This document shows positions 50,523 through 60,569 of a DNA stretch of 64,000 nucleotides, one piece after another. The notes under the pieces were generated by a model that worked only from the letters and a program-made list of their open reading frames with translations, did not search any database and was not told the DNA's origin. The DNA is from Clostridia bacterium (lineage in GTDB: Bacteria; Bacillota; Clostridia; UBA1381): contig JAFZMQ010000029.1 in the NCBI GenBank assembly GCA_017551095.1, positions 1 to 64,000 of the forward strand. The letters run 5' to 3'. A program made the translations under genes and the position numbers. The stretch's first letter is position 1. Each line of letters starts with the position of its first letter.

Positions 50523-51350
50523 TTATATTGCAATAGGTATTTTGACATTAAATTCGTTAAATTTATAGCCGTCAAGCTTAAAATCATCAGGCGTTATCTT
50601 GTAAAAATCGGTTATTTCGCCTATTTCGAGCTTTGGTGCGTCAAAGGTCGGGCGTGAAATAAGCTCCTCTACAATCGGGATATGCCTGTCATAGATATGT
50701 GCGTCGGCAATAACATGCACAAGTTCGCCGACTTTAAGTCCCGAAACCTTTGCAAAGATATGCACCAAAAGGGCATACTGCACCACATTCCAATTATTCG
50801 CCGCAAGAAAATCGTTGCTACGCTGATTTAAAATTGCGTTTAGTTTTCCGTCTTTTACGCTGAAAGTAACCGAGTATGCACAAGGGTATAGCCGCATCTC
50901 CGACAAATCGGCATGATTATATATATTGGTTATAATTCTGCGTGAGTTAGGGTTGTTTTTAAGGTCAAACAAAACCCTGTCCACCTGGTCAAATTCGCCC
51001 TCTTTATATTTATGCTTGATTCCGAGCTGATATCCGTATGCCTTACCGATACTGCCCGTTTCGTCTGCCCACTGGTCCCAGATATGACTTTTTAAATCGT
51101 GGATATTGTTCGATTTTTTCTGCCATATCCATAAAAGCTCGTCAAGGGCAGATTTCCAATATGTACGCCTCAAGGTCAGAATAGGGAACTCTTTTGACAG
51201 GTCATATCTATTCACTATTCCGAAAACACTTTTCGTGTATGCACTTTCGCCGTCCTCCCAATGCGGACGCACCGACATTGACTCGTCAGTAACACCGTTT
51301 TTCAGGATTTCCTTGCAGTTTTTTATAAAAATTTCGTCTGCGTAACTCAT
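50523..51350 (-). CDS. thyA: Thymidylate synthase
   Basis: 275 residues. The catalytic cysteine is in RLYPCAYSVTF, the folate site includes LNQRSNDFLAANNWNV (QRSND), and the N-terminal RRTYWKSALDELLWIW is typical. It makes dTMP using methylene-THF. With folA and the THF-riboswitch folT this gives the window a folate theme. It leads a run that includes folA. Confidence 0.97.
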   Translation of the reverse strand: MSYADEIFIKNCKEILKNGVTDESMSVRPHWEDGESAYTKSVFGIVNRYDLSKEFPILTLRRTYWKSALDELLWIWQKKSNNIHDLKSHIWDQWADETGSIGKAYGYQLGIKHKYKEGEFDQVDRVLFDLKNNPNSRRIITNIYNHADLSEMRLYPCAYSVTFSVKDGKLNAILNQRSNDFLAANNWNVVQYALLVHIFAKVSGLKVGELVHVIADAHIYDRHIPIVEELISRPTFDAPKLEIGEITDFYKITPDDFKLDGYKFNEFNVKIPIAI

Positions 51351-51380
51351 TTTACACCTCTTTTATAATAATACTTTCTT

Positions 51381-51409
51381 ATTATATCATAGCAGGTAAA
51401 AAAAGACAA
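51381..51409 (-). promoter_or_regulatory. Promoter of thyA-folA
   Basis: TTGTCT-N17-TATAAT on the minus strand, 30 bp before thyA and divergent from spmA. Confidence 0.6.
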
Positions 51410-51449
51410 TATTATAGTAGTGAATTTTTTTATTTTGCGTGGTGATTTT

Positions 51450-52016
51450 ATGAATTTTGTATGGACTTTTGCGATTTTGGTTTCCCTTATTTTTTCCGCC
51501 TTTTTGGGATTCCCTGAAAAAACGCTTCAAAGCGGCATTTTCGGTGCTGACGAGGCAATAAAAATTATGATTTCACTTTCGGGAACGCTCTGCTTTTGGT
51601 CGGGAGTTTTGCGTATTGCCGAAAAGGGCGGTGCGGCGGATTTTTGCCAAAAACTGTTGTCGCCCATAATACGCCGCCTTTTTCCTAAAACAAATCAAAG
51701 GGGCAAAATAACAATGAATATAATCGCCAACCTTTTCGGTACGGGCAACGCCGCAACACCTGCCGGAATATCCGCAATGGAGGGCATGGACAAGGAAAAC
51801 GGAAAAAGTTCCCGTCCAAGCTGTGAAATGGGCAGGTTTGCCGTTATGAATACGGCAAGTATTCAGCTTTTTCCGACAACCGTTATAAGTATTCTTTCCT
51901 CTCTCGGTGCAGAAAATCCCTTTTCCATTGTGCCGTATGTGTGGATAAGCTCTTTTTCGGCACTTTTTATGGCACTTTTAACCCAAAAACTGCTTTTTGG
52001 AAAGGATAGGTTATAA
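51450..52016 (+). CDS. spmA: Spore maturation protein A
   Basis: 188 residues from ATG 51450, with GGTGAT upstream. It is a nucleoside-recognition (Gate) domain membrane protein with FGTGNAATPAGISAM and SIQLFPTTVI motifs. SpmA and SpmB act together in core dehydration in Bacillus and Clostridium spores. spmB begins directly after its stop. Confidence 0.94.
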   Translation: MNFVWTFAILVSLIFSAFLGFPEKTLQSGIFGADEAIKIMISLSGTLCFWSGVLRIAEKGGAADFCQKLLSPIIRRLFPKTNQRGKITMNIIANLFGTGNAATPAGISAMEGMDKENGKSSRPSCEMGRFAVMNTASIQLFPTTVISILSSLGAENPFSIVPYVWISSFSALFMALLTQKLLFGKDRL

Positions 52017-52523
52017 ATGGCTTATATTCTTCCTTTTTTAATCATTCTTGTACTTTTCTCTGCCATAAAAAACCACGCTCCCGTTTATCAGCTCTTTTTG
52101 GAGGGTGCGGAGGACGGCTTAAAAATTCTGTTTTCCATTCTTCCGCCTATGATTGCCGTTCTTTCTATGTCGGCAATGCTGAAAGAATCGGGACTTTTAA
52201 ACGCCTTTTCTTCCGCCGTTTCGCCTGTTACCGAAAAAATCGGCATACCATCGGAAATTCTGCCTTTGGCGCTTCTTCGTCCCTTTTCTGGCGGCGGCTC
52301 TTTGGGGCTTTTGACCGATACGGTAAAAACTTACGGTGCAGACAGCCGCATCGCCCGTGCCGCCTGTATTTTATGTGCCTCGACAGAAACGACTTTTTAC
52401 ACCATTTCGGTATATTTCCGCAGAACAAATGTAAAACATTTGAAAACGGTGATTATTGCTGCTGTTATCGGTGACTTAACAGGACTTTTGTGTGCGTGTT
52501 TCCTGACTAAGATAAATTTTTAA
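52017..52523 (+). CDS. spmB: Spore maturation protein B
   Basis: 168 residues, Gate-domain membrane protein. LALLRPFSGGGSLGLLTDT and ASTETTFYTISVYF are SpmB signatures. Paired with spmA with no gap; the two probably form a complex in the forespore membrane. Confidence 0.95.
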   Translation: MAYILPFLIILVLFSAIKNHAPVYQLFLEGAEDGLKILFSILPPMIAVLSMSAMLKESGLLNAFSSAVSPVTEKIGIPSEILPLALLRPFSGGGSLGLLTDTVKTYGADSRIARAACILCASTETTFYTISVYFRRTNVKHLKTVIIAAVIGDLTGLLCACFLTKINF

Positions 52524-52541
52524 CAATTTTTTCAAATTGTC

Positions 52542-52570
52542 TTGAAAAAGTTTGCATTTTAGGGTAAAAT
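52542..52570 (+). promoter_or_regulatory. Promoter of pgk-tpiA-gpmI
   Basis: TTGAAA-N17-TAAAAT, 50 bp before pgk. Confidence 0.65.
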
Positions 52571-52620
52571 AAACTTGTCAGGGATTTTTCCCAACAGAAA
52601 ATTTTATGCGAGGTGTTTTT

Positions 52621-53814
52621 ATGCTGAATAAGAAAACAGTGGAAGATATTGATGTAAAAGGCAAACGCGTCCTGGTCAGATGCGATTTTAATGTGCCTCT
52701 TGACGAAAACAGAAACATAACGGACGATACAAGAATTGTAGGTGCTTTGCCCACAATTGAGTATCTTATAAAGAACGGTGCAAAGGTTATTCTCTGCTCA
52801 CATATGGGCAAACCCAAGGGCGAACCCAAGCCCGAACTGTCTTTGGCACCTGTTGCAAAGGCACTTTCCGAGAAACTCGGAAAAGCGGTTGTTTTTGCGG
52901 CTGATGATAATGTTGTCGGCGAAAACGCGAAAAAGGCGGTTGCTGAAATGGCAGACGGTGATGTTGTGCTTTTGGAAAACACCCGTTACCGCGTAGAAGA
53001 AACAAAGAATATTGACGATTTTTCAAAGGAACTTGCGTCCCTTGCAGATGTGTTCGTAAATGACGCCTTCGGTACGGCTCACCGTGCACACTGCTCAAAT
53101 GTGGGCGTTACACAGTATCTGCCTGTTGCTGCTTGTGGATACCTTATCCAAAAGGAAATTCAGTTCTTAGGAAATGCCGTAAACAATCCGGTAAGACCTT
53201 TGGCGGCTATTTTGGGCGGCTCGAAGGTTTCTTCAAAAATCTCGGTTATAAATAATCTTTTGGAAAAGGTTGATACCTTAATTATCGGCGGCGGTATGGC
53301 ATACACATTTATGAAAGCACAAGGACTTTCAATCGGAAAATCACTTTTAGAAGAAGACTTTATCGGCTACGCTTCCGATATGATGAAAAAGGCAGAGGAA
53401 AAGGGAGTAAAACTGCTCATCCCGATTGATTCTGTCGAGGCTTCCGAATATTCAAACGACGCAGAAATCAAGATTTGCGAGGGCGGAATCGACGACGGAT
53501 TTATGGGACTTGACATAGGTCCTAAGACGATTGAGCTGTTCTCAAATGCCTTAAAGGACGCTAAAACTGTTGTTTGGAACGGACCTATGGGCGTATTTGA
53601 AATGCCGAACTTTGCAAAAGGCACAAACGCTATTGCAAAGGTTTTGGCAGAGCTTGATGCAACTACCGTAATCGGCGGCGGCGACAGCGTTGCAGCCGTA
53701 AACAAAGCAGGTCTTGCTGATAAAATGACGCATATTTCAACAGGCGGCGGTGCTTCCTTAGAGTTCTTGGAAGGTAAGGATTTACCCGGAATAGTTGCTA
53801 TAAACGACAAATAA
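52621..53814 (+). CDS. pgk: Phosphoglycerate kinase
   Basis: 397 residues from ATG 52621, with GAGGTG upstream. N-terminal substrate motif [13 protein letters not shown], hinge and ATP site [12 protein letters not shown] and the C-terminal GGGDSVAAV. It makes ATP from 1,3-bisphosphoglycerate. First gene of the glycolytic run. Confidence 0.97.
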   Translation: MLNKKTVEDIDVKGKRVLVRCDFNVPLDENRNITDDTRIVGALPTIEYLIKNGAKVILCSHMGKPKGEPKPELSLAPVAKALSEKLGKAVVFAADDNVVGENAKKAVAEMADGDVVLLENTRYRVEETKNIDDFSKELASLADVFVNDAFGTAHRAHCSNVGVTQYLPVAACGYLIQKEIQFLGNAVNNPVRPLAAILGGSKVSSKISVINNLLEKVDTLIIGGGMAYTFMKAQGLSIGKSLLEEDFIGYASDMMKKAEEKGVKLLIPIDSVEASEYSNDAEIKICEGGIDDGFMGLDIGPKTIELFSNALKDAKTVVWNGPMGVFEMPNFAKGTNAIAKVLAELDATTVIGGGDSVAAVNKAGLADKMTHISTGGGASLEFLEGKDLPGIVAINDK

Positions 53815-53826
53815 ACGGAGGATAAA

Positions 53827-54582
53827 ATGATGGCTAAATATATTGTTGCGGGAAATTGGAAAATGAACAAGCTCCCGAGCGAAACTTATGATTTTGTAAA
53901 ATCTGTTGCTGCTGCAACAGAAAACGCAGGCTGCGAGGTTGTATGCTGTACGCCTTATGTATGTCTTTCAAAGGCAGTTGAGGCGGCAAACGGCACACAT
54001 GTAAAAATCGGTGCGGAAAATCTGCATTTTGAGGACAAGGGTGCGTTTACGGGCGAAGTTTCCGCAGATATGCTTAAAGATTTAGGCGTTACCTATGTAA
54101 TAATAGGTCACTCGGAAAGACGCCAATATAACGCCGAAACCGACGAAACAGTCAATTTGAAGGCGAAAAAGGCTCTTGAAAAGGGACTTATTCCGATAGT
54201 TTGCGTCGGCGAATCATTAGAGCAGCGTGAAGCAGGAATTACAATGGATTTGATTTCCATTCAGATTAAAAAAGCTTTTGCAGGAATTTCCGCAGAAGAT
54301 GCTAAAAAGGTTGTTATCGCATATGAGCCGATTTGGGCAATCGGCACAGGCAAAACCGCAACAAGCGAACAGGCAGAAGAGGTTTGCGGAGGTATCCGCA
54401 AAATTCTTGCCGCTCTCTATTGCGAGAAATGTGCTGATGAAATCACAATCCAATACGGCGGAAGCATGAAGCCGTCAAACGCCAAAGAGCTTATGGAAAA
54501 GCCTAATATAGACGGCGGTTTGATTGGCGGAGCGTCGCTCGTTACAGAGGACTTTGCGGCAATCGTAAAAGCGGCTAACTAA
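53827..54582 (+). CDS. tpiA: Triosephosphate isomerase
   Basis: 251 residues. NWKMNKLPSE near the start, catalytic His in IIGHSERR and catalytic Glu in IAYEPIWAIGTG. Interconverts dihydroxyacetone phosphate and glyceraldehyde 3-phosphate. Either of two adjacent ATGs could be the start. A hairpin separates it from gpmI. Confidence 0.96.
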   Translation: MMAKYIVAGNWKMNKLPSETYDFVKSVAAATENAGCEVVCCTPYVCLSKAVEAANGTHVKIGAENLHFEDKGAFTGEVSADMLKDLGVTYVIIGHSERRQYNAETDETVNLKAKKALEKGLIPIVCVGESLEQREAGITMDLISIQIKKAFAGISAEDAKKVVIAYEPIWAIGTGKTATSEQAEEVCGGIRKILAALYCEKCADEITIQYGGSMKPSNAKELMEKPNIDGGLIGGASLVTEDFAAIVKAAN

Positions 54583-54583
54583 T

Positions 54584-54609
54584 AAAAACGGGCGGTTTCG
54601 CCCGTTTTT
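54584..54609 (+). terminator. Intercistronic terminator between tpiA and gpmI
   Basis: AAAAACGGGCG/CGCCCGTTTTT with GTTT loop. No second promoter was seen before gpmI, so it probably lowers gpmI expression rather than ending the operon. Confidence 0.8.
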
Positions 54610-54641
54610 AAAACACAACTTTTACCTAAGGAGATTTTAAA

Positions 54642-56183
54642 ATGAAAAAGCCAATAGCTTTAATAATTTTAGACGGGTTCGGAATAAATGAGACGGTCGA
54701 GGGAAATGCGATAAAGGCAGCAAAAAAGCCGAATATTGACAGCTATTTTGCAAACTACCCCAACACCCAGCTTGATGCAAGTGGTATGGCGGTTGGACTT
54801 CCCGACGGGCAGATGGGAAATTCCGAGGTCGGACACACAAATATCGGTGCGGGTAGGGTAGTTTATCAGGAGCTTACCAGAATCACAAAATCCATAAATG
54901 ACGGAGACTTTTTTGAAAATCCCACGCTTTTGGGTGCTGTGGAAAACTGCAAAAAACACGATTCCGCTCTGCATTTTATCGGGCTTTTATCGGACGGCGG
55001 CGTTCACTCACATATTGAGCATCTTTTCGGGCTTATAGATATGGCAAAAAGAAACGGTCTTACAAAAGTTTTTGTTCATGCCGTTCTTGACGGCAGAGAT
55101 GTGTCCCCCGTTTCTGGTGTTTCTTACTTAAAACAACTTCAAAACAAACTTTCTTCTTCTGTCGGCAAAATCGCAACCGTAAGCGGTCGTTATTATGCTA
55201 TGGACCGTGACAATAACTGGAACAGAGTTGTAAAAGCGTATGACGCAATGGTTAACAGCAAGGGCGTTTATACCGACGATATAATCGCAACGATTGAAAA
55301 ATCATATGAGACAAAGGACGAAAACGGAGCGTTAATAACCGACGAATTTGTAATCCCGACGGTCGTTACCGAGAACGGCTCACCGGTTGGCAAAATCGGC
55401 GAAAACGACTCGGTTGTATGTTTCAATTTCCGTCCCGACAGAGCAAGGGAAATTACAAGAAGCTTTGTGGACACCGAATTTACAGGCTTCGACCGCACAT
55501 TTTTCCCGCTCTACTATGTATGTATGACGCAGTATGACGCGTCTATGCCGAATGTGCATATTGCATTTTTGCCGCAGGTTTTGAAAAACACCTTTGGCGA
55601 ATATATATCAAATCTCGGACTTACGCAGCTCAGAATTGCCGAAACGGAAAAATATGCACATGTAACATTTTTCTTTAACGGCGGCGTAGAAAATGTGTAT
55701 AAAGGCGAGGACCGAAAGCTGATACCTTCACCAAAGGTTGCAACATACGATATGCAGCCGGAAATGAGTGCATACAAGGTTGCTGATGCCTGTGTTGACC
55801 TCATAAATGAGGATAAATACGACTGCATAATTCTGAATTTTGCAAACTGCGATATGGTTGGCCATACAGGCGTTTTTGACGCTGCCGTAAAGGCGGTTGA
55901 GGCGGTTGACGAATGTCTGTCAAAGGTAGTATCCGCAATTTTAGATAAAGGTGGAAAGGTCTTAATTACTGCCGACCACGGAAATGCCGACAAGATGTTT
56001 GACCCCGAAACAAAAGCAGTATTTACCGCACATACAACAAACCCCGTACCGCTCATTATTTTAGGTGCAGGAGACCTGAAACTAAAACGCGGAAAACTGT
56101 GTGATTTGACACCGACAATGCTTGACCTTATGAATATTGAAAAACCGTCGGAAATGACGGGCGAAAGCGTTATAGTAAAATAA
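54642..56183 (+). CDS. gpmI: 2,3-bisphosphoglycerate-independent phosphoglycerate mutase
   Basis: 513 residues, the full size. The Mn-binding start is [11 protein letters not shown], the catalytic serine is in [17 protein letters not shown] (MGNSEVGH), and metal histidines are in [10 protein letters not shown] and TADHGNAD. It interconverts 3- and 2-phosphoglycerate. AAGGAG precedes the ATG. Confidence 0.97.
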   Translation: MKKPIALIILDGFGINETVEGNAIKAAKKPNIDSYFANYPNTQLDASGMAVGLPDGQMGNSEVGHTNIGAGRVVYQELTRITKSINDGDFFENPTLLGAVENCKKHDSALHFIGLLSDGGVHSHIEHLFGLIDMAKRNGLTKVFVHAVLDGRDVSPVSGVSYLKQLQNKLSSSVGKIATVSGRYYAMDRDNNWNRVVKAYDAMVNSKGVYTDDIIATIEKSYETKDENGALITDEFVIPTVVTENGSPVGKIGENDSVVCFNFRPDRAREITRSFVDTEFTGFDRTFFPLYYVCMTQYDASMPNVHIAFLPQVLKNTFGEYISNLGLTQLRIAETEKYAHVTFFFNGGVENVYKGEDRKLIPSPKVATYDMQPEMSAYKVADACVDLINEDKYDCIILNFANCDMVGHTGVFDAAVKAVEAVDECLSKVVSAILDKGGKVLITADHGNADKMFDPETKAVFTAHTTNPVPLIILGAGDLKLKRGKLCDLTPTMLDLMNIEKPSEMTGESVIVK

Positions 56184-56205
56184 AACGGAGCAACCGCTCC
56201 GTTTT
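56182..56205. terminator. Bidirectional terminator of gpmI and the enzyme I homologue
   Basis: AAAACGGAGC/GCTCCGTTTT with AACC loop, between two convergent stop codons. Confidence 0.9.
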
Positions 56206-57786
56206 TTATTCGTTTTCACAAACTGTTTTTTTGACTTTTAAAACATTTCTTGGTTTCACCGCAAATTCGTCTATGCCCATTTTCAAAAGTTCGGGGATTT
56301 TGTCGGGTTCAGATGCAACATCTCCGCAAATTCCCACTTTAATCCCGTTTTTATGGGCGTTTTTTGCGGTTATTTCTATCATTTTCATAACCGCTTTATG
56401 AGTTTTATCAAAAAGCTCGGAAAGGGCAAGGTTTTTTCTGTCCATGGCAAGAACAAACTGTGCAAGATTATTCCCGTCAATAACAAAAAAATCGCAAAGT
56501 TTTGCCAATTCGTCCGAGATTATTGCCGACGCAGGTGTTTCTATAACCACTCCCAGCGGGATATTTTCGTCAAAATCCGTTTTTTCTGCTCTTAGCTCGT
56601 TTTTCGCTTCATCAAGCAGTTTTTTTGCCGTTAAAACCTCTTCTTCGGAAACTACCATGGGCAGTAAAATTCTTGCTTTTCCGCAGACAGACGCTTTCAA
56701 AACTGCACGGAGCTGTGTCTTAAAAATCTGCGGATATTTAAGGCAAAGCCTTATCGACCTCATTCCCATAACCGCATTTTCCTCACGGAAAATCCCGAAA
56801 AAAGTGCCTTTTTTCTCTGAATTTATGTCAAGTGTGCGGATAGCTACCTCTTTTGCCGACTCCAAAACTTTTCGGTAGGCGTCAAACTGATAGTCTTCGC
56901 TTGGAAAAGTGTCGCTTTTGCAAAACAAATTTTCACTTTCAAAAATCCCGCCGTCACTCTCGCAAATTGTTTCGTTTTTGACTTCTTCGGGAGCGGAAAT
57001 GGTTGCTAAAACCCGTGTTTTTTGCCCCTTTTTCATTTTTTTATCAGAATGTTTAATTTCTTTCGCCTTTTTATTAAGATTTTCAATAACCGCCGCATCC
57101 GGCTCAATATAGACTATCCCCGAATATCCGTCTATTGCAACCCTTTTGCCATCAATATTTTCTCTTATTTTTATTCCGCTGACGGCAGGGATTCCCAAAG
57201 ATTTCGCCAAAATTGCCGTATGAGATGCACTACTTCCGTATTCTGTCACAAACGCGGATATTTTGCTTTTATCCATCTGCATAGTTTCGCTGGGCGAAAT
57301 ACTGCTGGAAAAAAGTATTGTATTCTCCTTTGCCGCCACCGGTAAAAGCCGTTTTTTGCCCCTCAAAAGTGCCACAATCCTGTCCGAAACATCTCTTATA
57401 TCACCCGCTCGTTCACGCATATACGCATTATCTATATTACGGAACAGTTTTTCAAAGTTACTTGATGTCATCAAAACCGCCGTTTCCGCATTCATTTTTT
57501 GCTTTTCGATAATATTTAAAACAGATTCGTTATAGTACTCGTCCTCGACCATCATTTTGTGTATGGAAAAAATCTGTGCTTCCTCCTCGCCGATTTCGTC
57601 TTTTGCCTTTTTGAAAAGTTTATCAAGCTCGTCTATTGCAAGTGTCTTTACCATTGCATATTTTTCACGCTCCGCGTCTTTATTTTCGGCATATTTTTTC
57701 TCTACAACATCCTCGCTACGCCTGTAAACACACGCCGTTCCTATCGCAATCCCCCCGCAAACTGCATTCCCTTTCCATATGTTCAT
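56206..57786 (-). CDS. PTS enzyme I homologue with altered PEP and Mg site
   Basis: 526 residues, about 45 shorter than usual. Enzyme I passes phosphate from PEP to HPr. Here the phospho-histidine motif is kept (GSSASHTAILAKSLGIPA), as are IRTLDI, GMRSIRLCL, IETPASA and the catalytic cysteine (GICGDVASEP). But the PEP motif GGIGLFRTEFLF appears as GGIFESENLF, which loses the arginine (R296 in E. coli), and the Mg-binding GTNDL appears as DGNNL, which replaces D455 by Asn. No HPr or EII gene is nearby. Activity is uncertain; it may be a regulatory or specialised paralog. Confidence 0.85.
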   Translation of the reverse strand: MNIWKGNAVCGGIAIGTACVYRRSEDVVEKKYAENKDAEREKYAMVKTLAIDELDKLFKKAKDEIGEEEAQIFSIHKMMVEDEYYNESVLNIIEKQKMNAETAVLMTSSNFEKLFRNIDNAYMRERAGDIRDVSDRIVALLRGKKRLLPVAAKENTILFSSSISPSETMQMDKSKISAFVTEYGSSASHTAILAKSLGIPAVSGIKIRENIDGKRVAIDGYSGIVYIEPDAAVIENLNKKAKEIKHSDKKMKKGQKTRVLATISAPEEVKNETICESDGGIFESENLFCKSDTFPSEDYQFDAYRKVLESAKEVAIRTLDINSEKKGTFFGIFREENAVMGMRSIRLCLKYPQIFKTQLRAVLKASVCGKARILLPMVVSEEEVLTAKKLLDEAKNELRAEKTDFDENIPLGVVIETPASAIISDELAKLCDFFVIDGNNLAQFVLAMDRKNLALSELFDKTHKAVMKMIEITAKNAHKNGIKVGICGDVASEPDKIPELLKMGIDEFAVKPRNVLKVKKTVCENE

Positions 57787-57876
57787 TTTTTACATCTCCT
57801 GAATTTTTCCGTTATTTTTGTATTTTGTATTGTTTCTTTTTTTATATTGTTTATGCAATTTATTCGATTGTTAAAA

Positions 57877-57905
57877 TTGACAAATTCAAAAATGCGTATT
57901 ATAAT
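57877..57905 (+). promoter_or_regulatory. Consensus promoter of nfnA-nfnB
   Basis: TTGACA-N17-TATAAT, 31 bp before nfnA. It lies inside a longer open frame that starts at 57559, which is why that frame is not used. Confidence 0.85.
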
Positions 57906-57936
57906 GAGAGAGATATTTTTTAAAGAGGTTTTTAAA

Positions 57937-58776
57937 ATGTATAAAATTGTTAAAAAAGAAATTCTAAATCCAACTGTTACAAAAATGGAAATCTTAGCTC
58001 CTGCCGTTGCCAAAAAGGCAGAGCCGGGACAGTTTATAATACTCCGTGCCAGTAGTGACGGCGAGAGAATACCGCTCACCGTTGCCGATTATGACCGCGA
58101 AAACGGCACGGTTACCATAATTTTTCAGATTGTCGGTGCTACCACAAAGGAGCTAAGCCAAAAAAATGAGGGCGATTTTATCCCTGATTTTGTCGGTCCT
58201 TTGGGAAAGGCGTCCGAGCTTTCTGGTCTTAAAAAAGTTGCCGTTGTCGGCGGCGGCGTTGGCTGTGCAATAGCGTACCCCGTCGCAAAAAAACTCCATG
58301 AATTGGGTGCTACCGTTCATTCTGTTGTTGGTTTCAGAACCCGCGACCTTATAATTTTAGAAAAGGAATTTTCCGCCGTTTCCGATAAAATGGTGATTAT
58401 GACCGACGACGGAAGCTATGGCGAAAAAGGGCTTGTTACCGACGCACTTAAAAAGCTCATTGAAGACGGCAATAAGTATGACGAGGTAATCGTCATAGGT
58501 CCCGTTATTATGATGAAATTCGTATCACTTTTGACCAAGGAATACGGCATAAAAACCGTTGTCAGCATGAACCCCATTATGATTGACGGAACGGGAATGT
58601 GCGGCGGATGCCGTTTGACAGTCGGCGGAAAGACAAAATTCGCCTGTGTTGACGGGCCTGATTTTGACGGTCACGAAGTCGATTTTGACGAGGCGATGAA
58701 ACGCTCGTCCGTATACAAGCCGTTTGAGAAAAAGGCGTATGATGAGGCTTGTAATCTTTTTAAGGAGGCGAAATAG
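57937..58776 (+). CDS. nfnA: NfnA, FAD/NAD-binding subunit of electron-bifurcating transhydrogenase
   Basis: 279 residues from ATG 57937, with AAAGAGG upstream. FAD-binding RIPLTVADYD, NAD-binding AVVGGGVGCAIAYPVA and the [2Fe-2S] cysteines in GTGMCGGCRLTVGG and KFACVDGP. NfnAB couples ferredoxin and NADH oxidation to NADPH formation. A related family member, the dihydroorotate dehydrogenase electron-transfer subunit, is excluded by the nfnB neighbour. Confidence 0.93.
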   Translation: MYKIVKKEILNPTVTKMEILAPAVAKKAEPGQFIILRASSDGERIPLTVADYDRENGTVTIIFQIVGATTKELSQKNEGDFIPDFVGPLGKASELSGLKKVAVVGGGVGCAIAYPVAKKLHELGATVHSVVGFRTRDLIILEKEFSAVSDKMVIMTDDGSYGEKGLVTDALKKLIEDGNKYDEVIVIGPVIMMKFVSLLTKEYGIKTVVSMNPIMIDGTGMCGGCRLTVGGKTKFACVDGPDFDGHEVDFDEAMKRSSVYKPFEKKAYDEACNLFKEAK

Positions 58777-58778
58777 TT

Positions 58779-60167
58779 ATGCCTAATATGTCACCTATTA
58801 AAAATCCGATGCCCTCTCAGGCTCCTGATGTACGAAATAAAAACTTTTCCGAAGTTGCTTTGGGTTATTCCGAAGAAACTGCAATAGATGAGGCAAAACG
58901 CTGTTTAAACTGCAAAAATATGCCCTGTGTTTCGGGTTGTCCCGTAAAAATTCATATTCCTGCCTTTATAAAAGAGGTTGCAGAGGGGAATTTTGAAAAA
59001 GCATATGAAATTATTGCAGAATCCAGCTCTCTCCCCGCCGTTTGCGGACGGGTTTGTCCGCAGGAACGCCAATGCGAAAGCAAGTGCGTACGCGGCATAA
59101 AGGGCGAAAGTGTTGGAATCGGGAGATTAGAGCGGTTTGTTGCCGATTGGCATAACGAAAACGCAAAGGAGCTTCCCAAAAAGCCCGAGCAAAACGGACA
59201 CAAGGTTGCGGTAATCGGCTCAGGACCTGCAAGTCTTACCTGTGCAGGAGATTTGGCGAAAAAGGGCTATGATGTGACAATTTTCGAGGCACTCCATTTA
59301 GCCGGTGGCGTTTTGGTTTACGGTATCCCCGAATTTCGTCTTCCCAAAGCAATCGTGCAAAAGGAAATTGACGGGCTTAAAGCCCTCGGCGTAAAGGTCG
59401 AAACGAATATGGTTATCGGCAAGGTTTTGTCGATTGACGAGCTTTTGGAAAGCGGCTTTGACGCCGTGTTTATCGGCACAGGAGCAGGACTTCCAAGGTT
59501 TATGGGAATACCGGGCGAAAACTTAAATGGCGTTTATTCGGCAAACGAGTTTTTAACAAGGGTAAACCTTATGAAAGCCTATAAGGAAAACGCAAAAACG
59601 CCTATATTAAATAGCAAAAAGGTTGCCGTTGTAGGCGGAGGAAATGTCGCCATGGACGCCGCACGGTGCGCAAAGCGGCTCGGTGCAGATGATGTTTATA
59701 TAGTGTACCGCAGAAGCGAGGCGGAGCTTCCTGCAAGAGCGGAAGAGGTTGAACACGCAAAGGAAGAGGGCATAATCTTCAAGATTTTGACTAATCCTAC
59801 CGAAATTTTGCCCGACGAAAACGGGTTTGTCGGCGGAATGAACTGCGTGGAAATGGAGCTCGGCGAACCTGACGAATCGGGCAGACGCCGTCCGAAAGTT
59901 AAAGCCGGTAGCGACTTTACAATAGATGTTGACTGCGTGATAATGGCACTCGGAACAAGCCCGAATCCGCTTATAAAATCCACAACCGAAGGTCTTGAAA
60001 CAAAGGATTGGGGCGGAATTGTCGCCGACGAGGAGACGGGGCTCACGACAAGAGCAAGAGTTTACGCAGGCGGTGATGCCGTAACAGGAGCGGCAACGGT
60101 AATACTTGCCATGGGTGCTGGAAAGGCCGCCGCCGAAGCAATTATGCGGGATATTGAAGGAAAATAA
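58779..60167 (+). CDS. nfnB: NfnB / GltA-like NADPH oxidoreductase subunit
   Basis: 462 residues. N-terminal Fe-S domain (CLNCKNMPCVSGCP, CGRVCPQERQCESKC), then a two-dinucleotide-binding flavoprotein (GSGPASLTCAGDLAKKGYDV, VVGGGNVAMDAARCAKRLG). It resembles glutamate synthase small subunits, but with nfnA 2 bp upstream it is best called NfnB. The enzyme links NADPH, NADH and ferredoxin pools. Confidence 0.94.
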   Translation: MPNMSPIKNPMPSQAPDVRNKNFSEVALGYSEETAIDEAKRCLNCKNMPCVSGCPVKIHIPAFIKEVAEGNFEKAYEIIAESSSLPAVCGRVCPQERQCESKCVRGIKGESVGIGRLERFVADWHNENAKELPKKPEQNGHKVAVIGSGPASLTCAGDLAKKGYDVTIFEALHLAGGVLVYGIPEFRLPKAIVQKEIDGLKALGVKVETNMVIGKVLSIDELLESGFDAVFIGTGAGLPRFMGIPGENLNGVYSANEFLTRVNLMKAYKENAKTPILNSKKVAVVGGGNVAMDAARCAKRLGADDVYIVYRRSEAELPARAEEVEHAKEEGIIFKILTNPTEILPDENGFVGGMNCVEMELGEPDESGRRRPKVKAGSDFTIDVDCVIMALGTSPNPLIKSTTEGLETKDWGGIVADEETGLTTRARVYAGGDAVTGAATVILAMGAGKAAAEAIMRDIEGK

Positions 60168-60172
60168 CACAC

Positions 60173-60205
60173 AAAAAAATAGCAGATAGTATCTGCTATT
60201 TTTTT
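60173..60205. terminator. Bidirectional terminator of nfnB and rnpB
   Basis: AAAAAAATAGCAGATA/TATCTGCTATTTTTTT, a 16-bp stem with a tiny loop, between the convergent transcripts. Confidence 0.88.
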
Positions 60206-60207
60206 GT

Positions 60208-60534
60208 GAGCAAATCATAAGCCGGGTTCTGTCGTGGGCGGTTATCTGTCTGTGACAAAAGGTTACCCTTTTGTTCATGCCATCAGTCGTGCATTGCCGA
60301 GCAGACTTAATTGCACAGTTGATGTTGCTTCGGGTGGGGTTTACACGGGAATTCAGTTACCATCATCCCTGTGAGCTCTTACCTCACATTTCCACACTTA
60401 CCGAAAATTCGGCGTTTATTTTCTGTTGCACTTTCCTTGAAGTCACCTTCACCGGTCGTTAGCCGGCACCCTGCTCTATGAAGCCCGGACTTTCCTCACG
60501 CATATTTCTATGCCCGCAACCGCCTGATTTACTC
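60208..60534 (-). ncRNA. rnpB: RNase P RNA
   Basis: About 327 nt on the minus strand. The conserved 5' core GAGGAAAGTCCGGGC and 3' core ACAGAACCCGGCTTATG are both present. GAGTAAATCA at the 5' end pairs perfectly with TGATTTGCTC at the 3' end as P1. GGTAAGAGCTCAC in the middle is the P12-type element. It is the catalytic RNA of tRNA 5' processing. A promoter sits directly ahead and a terminator follows. Confidence 0.95.
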
Positions 60535-60540
60535 AGCTCA

Positions 60541-60569
60541 ATTATATTACTTTCTTTTTTTTATGTCAA
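60541..60569 (-). promoter_or_regulatory. Consensus promoter of rnpB
   Basis: TTGACA-N17-TATAAT on the minus strand. The predicted start 7 bp on matches the P1 5' end at 60534. The -35 overlaps the stop codon of the small germination-operon protein. Confidence 0.88.

Noticed and set aside
57559-57936. 126-codon N-terminal extension of nfnA
   Set aside because: It crosses the enzyme I start and a perfect promoter for nfnA. The family starts at 57937, which has a ribosome site.
58779-60167. Glutamate synthase small subunit (gltD)
   Set aside because: No large subunit is nearby and nfnA lies 2 bp upstream, so NfnB is the better reading.
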